33,103 nt of DNA, taken from positions 92,614 to 125,716 of the forward strand of contig CAAAJI010000124.1 of the NCBI GenBank assembly GCA_900642245.1. Direction: 5' to 3'. The stretch's first letter is position 1; every line of letters starts with the position of its first letter. A program made the translations under genes and the position numbers. This stretch comes from Fragilaria radians (lineage: Eukaryota > Bacillariophyta > Fragilariophyceae > Fragilariales > Fragilariaceae). The notes beneath the pieces are model-generated. The model ran no database searches. It was not told the DNA's origin and was given only the letters and a program-made list of their open reading frames with translations. Positions 10,330-20,224 of the stretch are shown here, piece after piece.

Positions 10330-10695
10330 CGTAGGATTAGAAGAAGAGATAACAAACTAAAATCAAAAATTGAAAATTAATATAGTGTGATGTCGATGTT
10401 GATGGATGCTCTCGTCATGGATGTGGGTGAAGCCTACTAATCTACTACTTTACTAAACAAATAACGCGAATCTTAAAGCTAAAAATCATGACATACGATG
10501 TCACAACTATTCAAATTCCCGATTCCTTCAGGTGACCTCATCATCATATTTGTTAGTTATACTGTAAGTATTTTGGAAATGGCATACGACATGACTTAGT
10601 ACGTGTGACGAATTGTATTCGAGGTCGACGTATGTAGAGGAGAAAAATGAAATTGGAGCAAACTTCTAAAAAAGATTGTTTTACACTCGTTCAGG
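10330..10695. promoter_or_regulatory. Divergent promoter region between reductase and GPAT genes
   Basis: 366 bp between the two start codons. It holds a short imperfect palindrome ATGACATACGATGTCA (about 10489-10504) and a related CATACGACATGAC downstream (about 10581-10593). These could be shared regulatory words, but two occurrences prove nothing. No clear TATA box. Confidence 0.35.
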
Positions 10696-11952
10696 ATGAA
10701 ATTCTATTCTGGTGTTGCCTTGACTCTATGCCTTACTTCAACTTGTGCATTCAATGCTTCACCATTTGGTTACAAGAGTCAATCTATAGCTTTCTCCTCT
10801 AGTAGTAGTAGTAGTAGCAGTGTTTGGAGCGCTTCGGAAAAGACATCCGAGACTTCGGCAACAAATACCGCCAATGAAAGTCACGAACTTGACAATTACA
10901 ACTTATCTCCAAACTACGCTGCAGCATATTGGAATGCAAAAAATACACTTTCAAGTCTAATTTCTAAGAAAGAGATACTACAACCACTTCTTCATTTCTT
11001 AGTGGAATATCTAGCTGCGAATCAAGCGTCTTATGAAGCTGGTAATGAAGCATCAACAGCTTCGTTAGCAGCTGGAAGAATGCTTACAGCCATTCAGCTT
11101 GGCGTCAAACATGGAATGGGGACTGAAAAATATTTATTTGGTTCTTCTCATAAAGCCCTTCGAGGAAATCCTGACACCGAAGACGGGAATGAATATGATT
11201 TTTATGCCTTTGGATGTGACTTTTTCAAATCGGTAATGAATGTCGAAAAGAGTGTCATACTCGGACAGGAAAACTTTGACAAAGCCATGGACTTCATCTC
11301 GAAAGGAGAAAATGTTGTATTCTTGGCTAATCATCAATCTGAGGCTGATCCTCAAGTAATGAGTGTTTGTCTAGAAAAAGCAGGTTTCGGGAAGGAAGCC
11401 GAAAATATTGTTTATGTTGCTGGTCACAAAGTAACTACGGACCCTTTAGCTATTCCTTTCTCTATGGGAAGAAACCTAATTTGTATTCATTCCAAGAAGC
11501 ACATTGATGCAGAACCAGAATTGAAGCCTCTCAAGCAACGTCAGAATTTATCAGCAATGGCAAGTATGCTCGATATGTTGAAAAAAGGAGGATGCTGCCT
11601 TTGGGTTGCTCCTTCTGGTGGACGAGATCGCCGCAATCTAGTAACCAGAGAAGTACCACCCGCCCCATTCGATTCCAAAACAATCGATATGTTTAGGTTG
11701 ATGGGTAATAAATCAAAAGTCAAGACGCATTACTTTCCATTAGCCATGGTATCCTATGATCTATGTCCTCCGCCAGATTTTGTAGATCCTGGTGTCGGTG
11801 AGCAGCGAAACGTCAGATTTGTACCCGTTGGAATCAAATGTGGAGAAGAAATTATTAGTGAAGGAGGCTTGGATCGAAGGCAGGAATTTTGCGATCAAGC
11901 TATGCAGACATGCCTTGATGACTACCAAGACCTACTATTAAATTTGAATTAA
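10696..11952 (+). CDS. Plastid glycerol-3-phosphate 1-O-acyltransferase (copy 1, complete)
   Basis: 418 aa, no intron. MKFYSGVALTLCLTSTCA^FNASPFGY is a signal peptide with the A^F plastid-import junction at residues 18-19, followed by a Ser-rich transit region containing an (AGT)n-encoded Ser run (residues 34-42). The acyltransferase domain carries the catalytic motif NHQSEAD at 212-218 (H and D intact), the region HKVTTDPLAIPFSMGRNLICIHS (split here for length: HKVTTDPLAIPF, SMGRNLICIHS) and the substrate-binding PSGGRDR at 306-312. Length and motifs fit the soluble plant-type plastid GPAT (ATS1 class), which acylates sn-1 of glycerol-3-phosphate as the first step of plastid glycerolipid synthesis. 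The 3' part from 11185 is repeated after the assembly gap. Divergent from cytochrome b5 reductase. Confidence 0.93.
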   Translation: MKFYSGVALTLCLTSTCAFNASPFGYKSQSIAFSSSSSSSSSVWSASEKTSETSATNTANESHELDNYNLSPNYAAAYWNAKNTLSSLISKKEILQPLLHFLVEYLAANQASYEAGNEASTASLAAGRMLTAIQLGVKHGMGTEKYLFGSSHKALRGNPDTEDGNEYDFYAFGCDFFKSVMNVEKSVILGQENFDKAMDFISKGENVVFLANHQSEADPQVMSVCLEKAGFGKEAENIVYVAGHKVTTDPLAIPFSMGRNLICIHSKKHIDAEPELKPLKQRQNLSAMASMLDMLKKGGCCLWVAPSGGRDRRNLVTREVPPAPFDSKTIDMFRLMGNKSKVKTHYFPLAMVSYDLCPPPDFVDPGVGEQRNVRFVPVGIKCGEEIISEGGLDRRQEFCDQAMQTCLDDYQDLLLNLN

Positions 11953-12990
11953 AGACAGATCATATCTTTAGAATTGAATTGCAAGAAATGATGCGCTTTA
12001 ATCACCGGGATATAAAATAGGCTCACAAATAGAAATGTTGCAAGCTCGCGAGCATGAAATGGCAATTTTCTACCATGCACAGAGACATATATATTGTGCA
12101 GCAGAATATGAGGTTGTTTGTGATGCAACATTCGTGTGTCAAAACAGACAATCAATTAGAATTGAACGTTAAAAGTCATATAAGTCAAAATAGATAATAA
12201 TGGTGCCAGTTTTTGGCAACTAGCAAAATAACAAGCTGCAAAATAAGAATGACAAAATCAGATATCCCTTTACAAGAGCAATGGTTTAGGATAGCTTCAT
12301 TAACCTTGACTTTCTACGCCAGACGATCTAACCTCTTCATAAAGAATTTGTCCTGTGAAGTGTTTGAGATGAATACAAACATTTTTTGACCAAAATAATA
12401 TCACTGGGATCCAATAAAAAAAGATTGAACAAGTAGAAACGGATAACATAAACAAACTTATTATTAGGAAGACTTGCCATCCCTAATCTGATGAACTTGA
12501 TCCTGAAGATTCCGATGAGGGAAAGAAGACGTTCAAGATTGGGAGAGAGAGCCAACGCATCTCTCATGTTGTTTCTTGATATCAAGACAAGCAGCAATCA
12601 GTTTAGAAAAACTGGACTAGATGCTAACGCATCCATTTGAGGGAAAGGTTAAAGACAAGTTTGACCCAATCTCCTCTCCTTCTATGGTGAAGTTAGAAAA
12701 CCGTTTAGGGAATCCGTCCTCAAGAAGAAACAGGATTAAATTTCAAAAATACAAAATCGAATATGAAGGTTATCTGTGACAGTGGAAGATCCAGAAACAA
12801 GAATCAGTGTTAAGGGATAAACTATTTCCTTCCTGGGAGTGGCTTGCTGGCGTGAGGCTCAAAGAGAGTCAATCTTCCAATCGTGGTAAAGACCGACAAT
12901 TTCTGCACTATATTTATGTCTGAAAACGCATCGTCTGGAGTACAGACCCGCCAGGTTCACACGATTAGCGAATTTTAAATTGGTTTCAAC
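11953..12990. other. Downstream flank of GPAT copy 1, no gene
   Basis: About 1 kb with no supportable gene. It is repeated downstream of GPAT copy 2 except for 12300-12524, which is unique to this copy. Part of it (12590-12990) directly precedes the copia integrase relic and may be decayed retrotransposon, but I see no intact motif to prove it. Confidence 0.5.
12300..12524. other. 225-bp segment present only in GPAT repeat unit 1
   Basis: In unit 2 the flanks ATAGCTTCA and GAAGACGTTC are joined directly (about 14551). No target duplication or inverted ends are visible, so a deletion in unit 2 is more likely than an insertion here. The right part (12503-12530) shares a 24-mer with the reverse strand at 4331-4362. 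Confidence 0.7.
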
Positions 12991-13400
12991 AAAACTCAGG
13001 GGAGAGACTCGATATTGGCATCAGCTCAATCAAGGAAGAAAAGCTTTGGAGGCTCAAGGCTTTGTACCTTGATTGTTGATGAATTATGTAGCAATCGCTG
13101 GAGCTTTTCTTTGTTCAAGGAAAAGGATACAGGTCAATTGATGGATCTGAAAAACCAAAGTATAAAAGTAAATTTTTAAGTGGCCATGCTGAAGGGGAGA
13201 ACACGGGATTAGAAGACCATTGCAGACATTAAGGACTGGTGATCAAGCGTAAAGATGCATGTCCAAGAAACCCGCAATGGAGAGTAGAACAGAAGTTTCA
13301 GAGGTCAAAGCTTAATAGTGCTGCAGTACGAGATGAAATAAGACTTGGAATTTGTACAAAATGCTTATTGAAGGCTAATGTCTGTCATACCTTAAAGTAT
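12991..13400 (+). mobile_element. Ty1/copia integrase relic in repeat unit 1
   Basis: Translating with frameshifts gives a recognisable integrase core: SGERLDIGISSIKEEKL (12994-13048), then in the next frame TLIVDELCSNRWSFSL (about 13065-13115), a GHAEGENT trace of the usual CDNAGENxxLE motif (about 13183-13212) and a remnant of the PQxNGRVERKF motif (RVEQKF, about 13278-13297). These are ordered as in copia Pol. Stops and frameshifts show it is dead. No LTR found; the right part is cut off by the gap region. Confidence 0.75.
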
Positions 13401-13439
13401 AGACTAAAAAGAAATACATTAATTTAATATTTGTATATG

Positions 13440-13459
13440 NNNNNNNNNNNNNNNNNNNN
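13440..13459. other. Assembly gap (20 N)
   Basis: Exactly 20 unknown bases. Some assemblers use 20 N as a fixed minimum when the estimated gap is tiny or negative, i.e. when two contigs probably overlap. The sequence immediately after it is a near-identical repeat of 11185 onward. Confidence 0.99.
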
Positions 13460-14227
13460 GGAAATGAATACGATTTTTATGCCTTTGGATGTGACTTTTT
13501 CAAATCGGTAATGAATGTCGAAAAGAGTGTCATACTCGGACAGGAAAACTTTGCCAAAGCCATGGACTTTATCTCGAAAGGAGAAAATGTTGTATTCTTG
13601 GCTAATCATCAATCTGAGGCTGATCCTCAAGTAATGAGTGTTTGTCTAGAAAAGGCAGGTTTCGGTAAGGAAGCCGAAAATATTGTTTATGTTGCTGGTC
13701 ACAAAGTAACTACGGACCCTTTAGCTATTCCTTTCTCTATGGGAAGAAACCTAATTTGTATTCATTCCAAGAAACATATTGATGCAGAACCAGAACTGAA
13801 GCCTCTCAAGCAACGTCAGAATTTATCAGCAATGGCAAGTATGCTCGATATGTTGAAAAAAGGAGGATGCTGCCTTTGGGTTGCTCCTTCTGGTGGACGA
13901 GATCGCCGCAATCTAGTAACCAGAGAAGTGCCACCCGCCCCATTCGATTCCAAAACAATCGATATGTTTAGGTTGATGGGTAATAAATCAAAAGTCAAGA
14001 CGCATTACTTTCCATTAGCCATGGTTTCCTATGATCTATGTCCTCCGCCAGATTTCGTAGATCCTGGTGTCGGTGAGCAGCGAAACGTCAGATTTGTACC
14101 CGTTGGCATCAAATGTGGAGAAGAAATTATTAGTGAAGGAGGCTTGGATCGAAGGCAGGAATTTTGCGATCAAGCTATGCAGACATGCCTTGATGACTAC
14201 CAAGACCTACTATTAAATTTGACTTAA
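13460..14227 (+). CDS. Plastid GPAT, copy 2 (5' end lost in gap)
   Basis: Open in frame from the gap edge (GNEYDFYAF, equivalent to residue 164 of copy 1) to the stop: 255 residues containing the complete catalytic core, NHQSEAD and PSGGRDR included. I see only two amino-acid differences from copy 1 (ENFDKAM to ENFAKAM, and final N to T) against about eleven silent ones, so both copies look constrained. The N-terminal targeting region and promoter cannot be seen. It may be a true paralogue or the second allele of the same gene in a heterozygous genome. Confidence 0.9.
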   Translation, partial: GNEYDFYAFGCDFFKSVMNVEKSVILGQENFAKAMDFISKGENVVFLANHQSEADPQVMSVCLEKAGFGKEAENIVYVAGHKVTTDPLAIPFSMGRNLICIHSKKHIDAEPELKPLKQRQNLSAMASMLDMLKKGGCCLWVAPSGGRDRRNLVTREVPPAPFDSKTIDMFRLMGNKSKVKTHYFPLAMVSYDLCPPPDFVDPGVGEQRNVRFVPVGIKCGEEIISEGGLDRRQEFCDQAMQTCLDDYQDLLLNLT

Positions 14228-14995
14228 CTTATGCTTAGAATCGCATTACAAGAAATGATGCGCTTTAATCACCGGGATATAAAATAGGCTCACAAATAGA
14301 AATGTTGCAATTTCGCGAGCATGAAATGGCAATTTTCGATCATGCACAGAGACATATTATGCAGCAGAATATGAGGTTGTTTGTGATGCAACATTCGTGT
14401 CTCTAAACATACAATCAATTAGAATTGAACTTTAAAAGTCATATCAGTCAAAATAGATAATAATGGTGCCAGTTTTTTAAACTAACAAATAACAAGCTGC
14501 AAAATAAATATGACAGCATCAGATATCCGCAATGGTTTAGGATAGCTTCAGAAGACGTTCAAGATTGTGCGAGAGAGACAACGCATCTCTCATGTTGTTT
14601 CTTGATATCAAGACAAACAGCATTCAGTTTAGAAAAACTGGACTAGATGCTAACGCATCCATTTGAGGGAAAGGTTAAAGACAAGTTTGACCCAATCTCC
14701 TCTCCTTCTATGGTGAAGTTAGAAAAACCGTTAAGGGAATCCGTCCTAATGAAGAAACAGGATTAAATTTCGAAAATACAAAATCAAATATGAAGGTTAT
14801 CTTTGACAGTGGAAGATCCAGAAACAAGAATCAGTGTTAAGGGATAAACTATTTACTTCCTGGGAGTGGCTTGCTGGTGTGAGGCTCAAAGAGAGTCAAT
14901 CTTCCAATCGTTGTAAAGACCGACAATTTCTGCACTATATTTATGTCTGTAAACGCATCATCTGGAGTACAGACCCGCCAGGTTCACACGATTAG
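14228..14995. other. Downstream flank of GPAT copy 2, no gene
   Basis: Non-coding counterpart of 11953-12990, lacking the 225-bp segment. It shares blocks such as ATGATGCGCTTTAATCACCG and CAATCAATTAGAATTGAAC with copy 1. No open frame or RNA gene recognised. Confidence 0.5.
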
Positions 14996-16390
14996 CAATA
15001 TTAGCATCAGCTCAATCAAGGAAGAAAAGCATTGGAGGCTCAAGGCTATGTACCTTGATTGTTGATGAATTTTGTAGCAATCGCTGGAGCTTTTCTTTGT
15101 TAAAGGAAAAGGATACAGGTCAATTGATGGATCTGAAAATCTGAAGTATAAAAAGCCAATTTTTAAGTGGCCATGCTGAAGGGGAGAACAAGGGATTAGA
15201 AGACCATTGCAGACATTAAGGACTGGTGATCAAGCGTAAAGATGCATGTCCAAGAAACCCGCAAAGGAGAGTAGAACGGAAGTTTCAGAGGTCAAAGCTA
15301 AATAGTGCCATTGTACGAGATGAAATAAGACTTGGAATTTGTACGAAATGCTCATTGAAGGCATATGTCCATTCCAACATAACGGTGACAAAGGATATCA
15401 TCATTTCACCCTAAGAAGCTCATCGTGTGGCATAGCTTCAGATTTTTGTGGAAATAGCAGTAGTCCCGTCCCTACCAAGAATATGATTAAAGGAAAGTTT
15501 AGGGAGTGAGAAACAATCTAAATGTTTGTTGGATACCCTCCTGTAATGGCTGCAACATATTCAATATAGGGGCTTAGCATGTGATTAGAGCAAGAGACAC
15601 CACTGGAAAATTAATGGAAATTGAGGGATCAAGCCAAATGAAGATGACATCCACAAGGGTGATGATGAAAGTAAATTTATGGTAACTGAATCTGAAGGAA
15701 GTACCATTGATGAGGCTGAAAGGAAGACCTCATGTCCCAAGGTGGTAAAATAAACGGAAAAAGCTTATATTCTGGTTTAATCCAGGAGCCACAAACATCG
15801 TCAATACCTCAATTACTGGAGGGGGAGATGATCAAGGTATTAGCATCAAAAGGAAGCTGCTTGCTCTATGTTGAATAGACACATTTGGAATTTATAATCT
15901 ACTTTAGACTAGTTCTATTTCACTCTCATGCAGTTTCAAAATTTCTCTTATATCGTTCAGAATCTTGCTGATTGCAGTGATTGCTTGGAAAGTGAATGCT
16001 AAAATCATTGATATAGAAGCGTATTCCCTGCATGGAGACTTCAAGGGGAGATCTTCATGGATGCCCATCACCATTCATTGGTGTGCCTATCAGCTGCTGG
16101 AAATATAAAGGGCGAAAGGTGTTTCGTTATCCAAGAGCGAGGCTGAGTATGTGGTTATGCGTGAAGCAGTTAAAGAGATCAGTTTTTTTACCGGAAAATC
16201 TTCCGTTTTGACAACATTGGACCTATTTGTATGGCATAGAAGTCTATTTTGACATGCGGCCTAGGCATATCAATACAAATTTACTATTTTTATCCCTGAA
16301 CATGTCAACGACGGACTTGTTTCAAGAATATCTTTGTTGATGAGGAAAAAGTTAGGTTTATCATTAAGTTAAGAATAAACAGGACTGACA
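14996..16390 (+). mobile_element. Ty1/copia Pol relic: integrase to RNase H
   Basis: Order of traces fits copia Pol. Integrase: ISSIKEEK and TLIVDEFCSNRWSFSL (15000-15115), then RVERKF (about 15266). Integrase C-terminal region: MIKGKF and MFVGYPP (15483-15545). A long, mostly missing reverse-transcriptase interval. RNase H: GVPISCWKYKGRK (about 16079-16118), KSEAEYVVMREAVKEI (16132-16182), DNIGPICMA (16210-16236) and a final RHI/EHVNDG trace (about 16265-16318). Stops and frameshifts are scattered throughout, so it is not coding. LTRs were not found. Confidence 0.78.
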
Positions 16391-17915
16391 GGTGAAGATC
16401 AAATAAGTCAAAGGTTAATGATTGAGCAAGACCTAATACGTGTCTAGCACAATGATTTATAAATGTCAAAAATAATTTTGCTTTTCACCAGCTATGCAAT
16501 ACCAAGAATGATTCGTAAAGTGAAATGACAATAGTAATGGTGCTCCAAGTCAGAGTACAGAGACTCAAAGCCTTAATAAATTTGTCACTTTTAATAAATC
16601 GCTGATGAACAACGATCGAAATTCAACCTTGTGAATACATTTATCATCATGTCCAAGCTTATAAAAAATATCCTAGGGCATTGAAAGCTGACTGTGCATC
16701 TGAAAGAATCATATCGCTTCCCAATTCCCTTGCACAACTTAATCAATGAAATAAAGAACGAGTTTGCCCTGTCTATCTCAGCATGTAGAAATATATAGCT
16801 TTTCTTGAGTCAGCTGAAACCAATATAGAGATATCTATGGAAAGGAATTGCTTGGGAAAGGAATGTACAAACAAGAAACCTTGATTATGCTGCCTTTTTT
16901 TCTTGTTTGTTCAGTATTTTGCTTGGATTTAAGGAGTCTAATTCTTTCTTTGGAAGTATTGAGCAATTTGTTTAGTAGTGTTGATTACCAGTTTCAAAAT
17001 TCATTGTTTTTGCTTCATTTTTTCATCTCTGTTGCTATGATGTACATTTACAATTAATAATGTTGCCACTTTTTTCGATCGTTGTAGCTGGGAGGTGAAC
17101 ATTTAATTGGATTATAACGTTCCGAGGAATGTGCAAGCGCATATTTGGGTAACATCCTTCCTTGACTGTAATTCTTCATGTTAAGTGCTTCTCATTTGTC
17201 GATCCTAAACGAGAAAAGTGTTTTGTCAATAATTGTGAATTGTAAACTTATAGAGCGCCGTGTCATTGTTTAATACCTAATGAGATTGTGATGCGAAAGG
17301 GCAATGGTAATGAGATTACTTTTTTGTGTGACAGTCCTTACTTCTATTTTCGTAGCGAATGAAAGTATGAAATATCATTTCGGGGTTTCCTAAATTCCCT
17401 AATTTCCGACCCAGAAGAAGGATATTGACTTATCGTCAGTAAGATCGAGTCATGTCAAATGCAGCAAAAAAATAAGACGATTTGAATTATCAATGCAGGA
17501 AATAACGATTTACCCTGAGTTGAAATGTAATTTTTTTCAAACTTACTAAAAGTATGAGTTGCATTAAAGGTACAGATGAATTTAGAATGATGTCATGCTC
17601 CGCTCAGTAAATTTTCTGATGATCACTTAAACACTAGATGGTCTATCAATTGAAGAATTAACAACTATTAGGGGTTAGGGGTTTATAGCTAGCATAGTCA
17701 ATTGATCGAAGCAAATCCACAAATTTCGTATTAATTTATAGCAATTGTTAGAGATTAATCGGCAAGACTGTGGGAACTATCAACTTTAATAACATGGTGC
17801 ATTTCGAAAGGGTGTTTGCATAGTAGAAAGACTGATGACAATTTGGCACGCTTATCACTTTAAGCTACGTAAGTCATTGTTTAGCGTCTTAACATTCGAA
17901 GTGAAAATATCAGCA
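16391..17915. other. Intergenic region between copia relics
   Basis: About 1.5 kb with no supported gene. It could include the missing LTR of either relic, but I could not match two copies of a terminal repeat. A 69-codon frame at 16848-17057 is hydrophobic and unlike any family I know. Confidence 0.45.
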
Positions 17916-18300
17916 TCAATTTATAATGTCCTTACAAAAACAATCTTCCAGATGAACTTGTAGAAGATGGTACTGGCCATCAATAGTATGAATTAGTCCT
18001 CGTGTCATGAAAAATGCAGCAGTATTGTCTACTCTAGCAATACATTTGAAAGAAGTTTCCAAAAGGTAGTACACAAACCTGATCACCTTCACTGCCTCTA
18101 CAAACTTTGGCCTCATTAGTTGACAATTTGACACTTTGTTGGCATTTTCACCGCCAACAGCCTGACACCCAACATACAGGGGAACATTTGATGCTAATCC
18201 AATTCTCTGGTTTGCCATATCTACCACAAAGGTTCCAACCTTCTTCTCTCTTTGACTTCAACATAAACAGATGAACCTGATAACTGAGATAAACTTGATG
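17916..18300 (-). mobile_element. Ty1/copia RNase H relic, opposite strand
   Basis: On the minus strand, with one frameshift, QSVKLSTNEAK joins FVEAVKVIRFVYYLLET and then ARVDNTAAFFMTRGLIH, ending DGQYHLLQVHLEDC. These align with the copia RNase H series SVTLSSSEAEFVAxxEAVKEI, VRVDNxGAxFM and HIDxRYHFVREHVEDG. The open part is 103 codons; the upstream portion is decayed (WNLCGRYGKPENWIS resembles the YSDSDxAGxPENRIS motif). It differs in sequence and orientation from the relic at 16.1-16.3 kb, so it is a separate insertion. Its upstream side meets the hAT-like element. Confidence 0.72.
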
Positions 18301-18430
18301 ACTGTTACATCTTCAGTGATAATGAGTCTTACATAAATGCACGCATCCCTCGAGAAGTATCCACAAAGATATCACCCTCGAAAAGGCGGATTCAGCGACA
18401 GTAATCTAGGTCTAAATATTCCATTTCAGC

Positions 18431-18438
18431 ATGGCAAC
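18431..18438. repeat. Target-site duplication, left (ATGGCAAC)
   Basis: The 8 bp directly outside the left terminal inverted repeat, identical to 20225-20232. Eight bp is the standard hAT target duplication length. Confidence 0.9.
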
Positions 18439-18471
18439 CAGGCATGGTTAATTGTGCTAATTTCCACTTTT
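18439..18471. repeat. hAT terminal inverted repeat, left
   Basis: 33 bp starting CAGGCATGGTTAATTGTG; mismatches to the right copy at TIR positions 15, 19 and 20 only. Confidence 0.9.
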
Positions 18472-18538
18472 TCTACTTTTCAGCTAATAGTGAAAAGAAG
18501 TCGAAAGTGTGTTTTTACTTTTTATGCTTTAAACTGGT

Positions 18539-20044
18539 TCAAAATACCATATGCTTCAGTTCTTTCCTTTGCTTGGCATGAAGTACACCTTCAAGACTGA
18601 GATTGCTCAGCCTGGTTCGATACTCATCTTTTTCCCAACCGATTACAGAAAAATCAGACTCAACAGTTGAAGTGCCTGGAAATGTTGTGGCCAATTCTCA
18701 GCCCAAAGTAACTAACACGGATGATCTTTGTAAAATAATTTCTTCTGTTCAGCAAAAGCTTTGTTTTTGGAAGCCGCTTGTACAATTTGTTTCAAGTTCT
18801 TATCTACGTGATATTTCTTCAGAAAATTTTTAAACTGTGATTCAAGATCATCTATGTCACTTTGTGTAAAAGTTGCTCGAAGACGGTCCATTTGTTCAAT
18901 CAAAACGTTTGTAAACCTAAATGCACCACCTTCAGCTATAAATCGTCCCATCTTGTGTCAATAAATTGGGGACAAGTTGCTTTCATTTTTTGAATCAAGT
19001 TCTTGTGTTGTCTCAAATGTCCTGTTATTCCATGCATTACATGGATAAATGATTCATTAAACATGGATTTGAAATGATCCTGTACAACCAAATCCAATTG
19101 ATGGTCTACATTCACACCACACTCGATAAAAGCCAGGAAGAGCCAATTGTTGGGTCTGTGTGACCATTCCTACATAACAGCCTGTCATATTTGACGCTCC
19201 ATTGGTTGTACCTCCAATTAGTTTATTCTTCCAATTGGGGGAAAATACATCAAGGATTTTGGAAGTTAACTCAAACATGTTATTGCCAGTGTGACTTTCA
19301 TACATAGGTGCTGCTATGCGATGCACATTAAACATTTCATAGCCTAAAACCAACCGCAGTCTAAAATCCAAATAGGGCAATGAGCCTTTGTTTCCCCCAT
19401 CTATTAGCTATTGTAAAAGCCCAACAGTATTGCATAGCGTCCGCTATTACTCGAAAGGACTGTGCACAAAAAAACTCTTACTAGCATTGTCACTTTGCGT
19501 CTGCTTAAATACCCAATTTTATTTCCCAATCCTGTCATATCTCGGAAGCCTTCAATTACATTAATTGTCTGCCGAAATGATAATCCATTTGCAATAGGGC
19601 TTATTACAGGGTCATATTGTAAGCCATTTTGAATAAATGGGTCGATAATAATCAATGTTATTTTTCTCATCGTGAATGGGCTCAAATCCAATCAACTCCT
19701 TTTTCCGCGCCTCTAGTATCTCGGTTTCTTCATCCTTGTCACTTTCCAAAAAAAGGGTTTGACGATTGATTCTATAATTTCTTTTTCAACAGTAATTTCA
19801 AATCCTAGCCTTGCAAAATTGAAAATAATTCAATTCATTGCTCGCCTCCAGATTATCATCAAAAAGATTTTTTTGTTTCAGTCGAAAATATTTCATACTC
19901 TGCCCATTTCCCTGGATGCATTGCTTTGTGGTGTTTCTTTAGTTTATCAATTCTCCATGGTGCACAAAAATGTTGAATATTTTGGCTTCTTTTCCTTTTC
20001 CTTGCATTCTCGTCCTCGGGATTCTCCTTTCCAAATGCACGACA
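18539..20044 (-). pseudogene. hAT-like transposase pseudogene
   Basis: Reading 20044 down to 18539 in shifting frames gives the transposase in order. BED-like zinc-binding start with C, C, and KKHHKAMHPGKWAEYE (about 20044-19865). An acidic linker, ESDKDEETEILEARKKEL (about 19750-19690). ANGLSFRQTINVIEGF (about 19590). A catalytic-core region with APMYESHTGNNMFEL and NWKNKLIGGTTNGASNMTG (19310-19175). RVWCE shifting into HQLDLVV and CPQFIDTRW (19120-18945). RATFTQSDIDDLESQFKNFL (about 18870-18810). The C-terminal dimerisation segment TVESDFSVIGWEKDEYR then LSLEGVLHAKQ, ending in TGA at 18541-18539. At least two frameshifts and several stops are seen, and the interval between DTRW and RATFTQ looks much shorter than I expect for this family, suggesting an internal deletion. 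Confidence 0.82.
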
Positions 20045-20191
20045 AAATAATCACAAGGCATTCTCCACATCACCGGTTGAAGAATTACGGCTTGAAATCT
20101 TCACGCTACACTCTAATTCCCATTTTGCCCTGAAAGCTGACCCTTATGACATTTTTTCAAAAATGAGTGGTCAGAGTGTAAAAATGGATTT

Positions 20192-20224
20192 AAAAGTGGA
20201 AATTCCCACTATTAACCATGCCTG
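20192..20224. repeat. hAT terminal inverted repeat, right
   Basis: Reverse complement of the left TIR with 3 mismatches in 33; ends ...CCATGCCTG at 20224. Confidence 0.9.

Larger units (their letters stand above)
11185..13382 (+). repeat. Direct repeat, unit 1 (GPAT 3' part plus copia debris)
   Basis: Corresponds to unit 2 at 13460-15372. Unit 1 begins inside the GPAT frame only because unit 2 begins at the gap edge; the true extent is unknown. Coding identity is about 98% by eye (around a dozen substitutions, nearly all synonymous). The non-coding half diverges more, with several indels: 12300-12524 is absent from unit 2, as is a ~45-bp piece near 12970-13015. Confidence 0.9.
13460..15372 (+). 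repeat. Direct repeat, unit 2
   Basis: Matches 11185-13382 as described for unit 1. Right-hand similarity stops at about 15372, just after the integrase relic; copy 1 runs into unrelated sequence (CATACCTTAAAGTATAG) near 13385. The integrase relic carries the same disabling frameshift in both units, so decay preceded separation of the two copies. Confidence 0.9.
18439..20224 (-). mobile_element. Complete hAT-like DNA transposon, 1786 bp, inactive
   Basis: Both ends are visible. The left terminal inverted repeat 18439-18471 and the right one 20192-20224 match at 30 of 33 positions and start CAGGCATGGTTAAT, in line with the CAGG-type ends of hAT elements. They are flanked by a perfect 8-bp direct duplication, ATGGCAAC. 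The interior encodes one transposase on the minus strand, spanning nearly the whole element but broken. The element sits beside, possibly inside, a copia relic. Intact target duplication with a damaged ORF suggests a moderately old, immobile copy. Confidence 0.9.

Noticed and set aside
12300..12524. Unit-1-specific 225 bp considered as a small transposon insertion
   Set aside because: No inverted ends and no target duplication at the junctions; deletion from unit 2 is simpler.
17670..17695. Telomere-like GGGGTTAGGGGTTTA, and similar GGGTTAAGGGTTAG near 28406
   Set aside because: Only about two units each, isolated inside gene-bearing DNA; too short for an interstitial telomere array.
18337..18833. 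Plus-strand open frames across the hAT left end
   Set aside because: They are shadows of the minus-strand transposase C-terminus and the inverted repeat.
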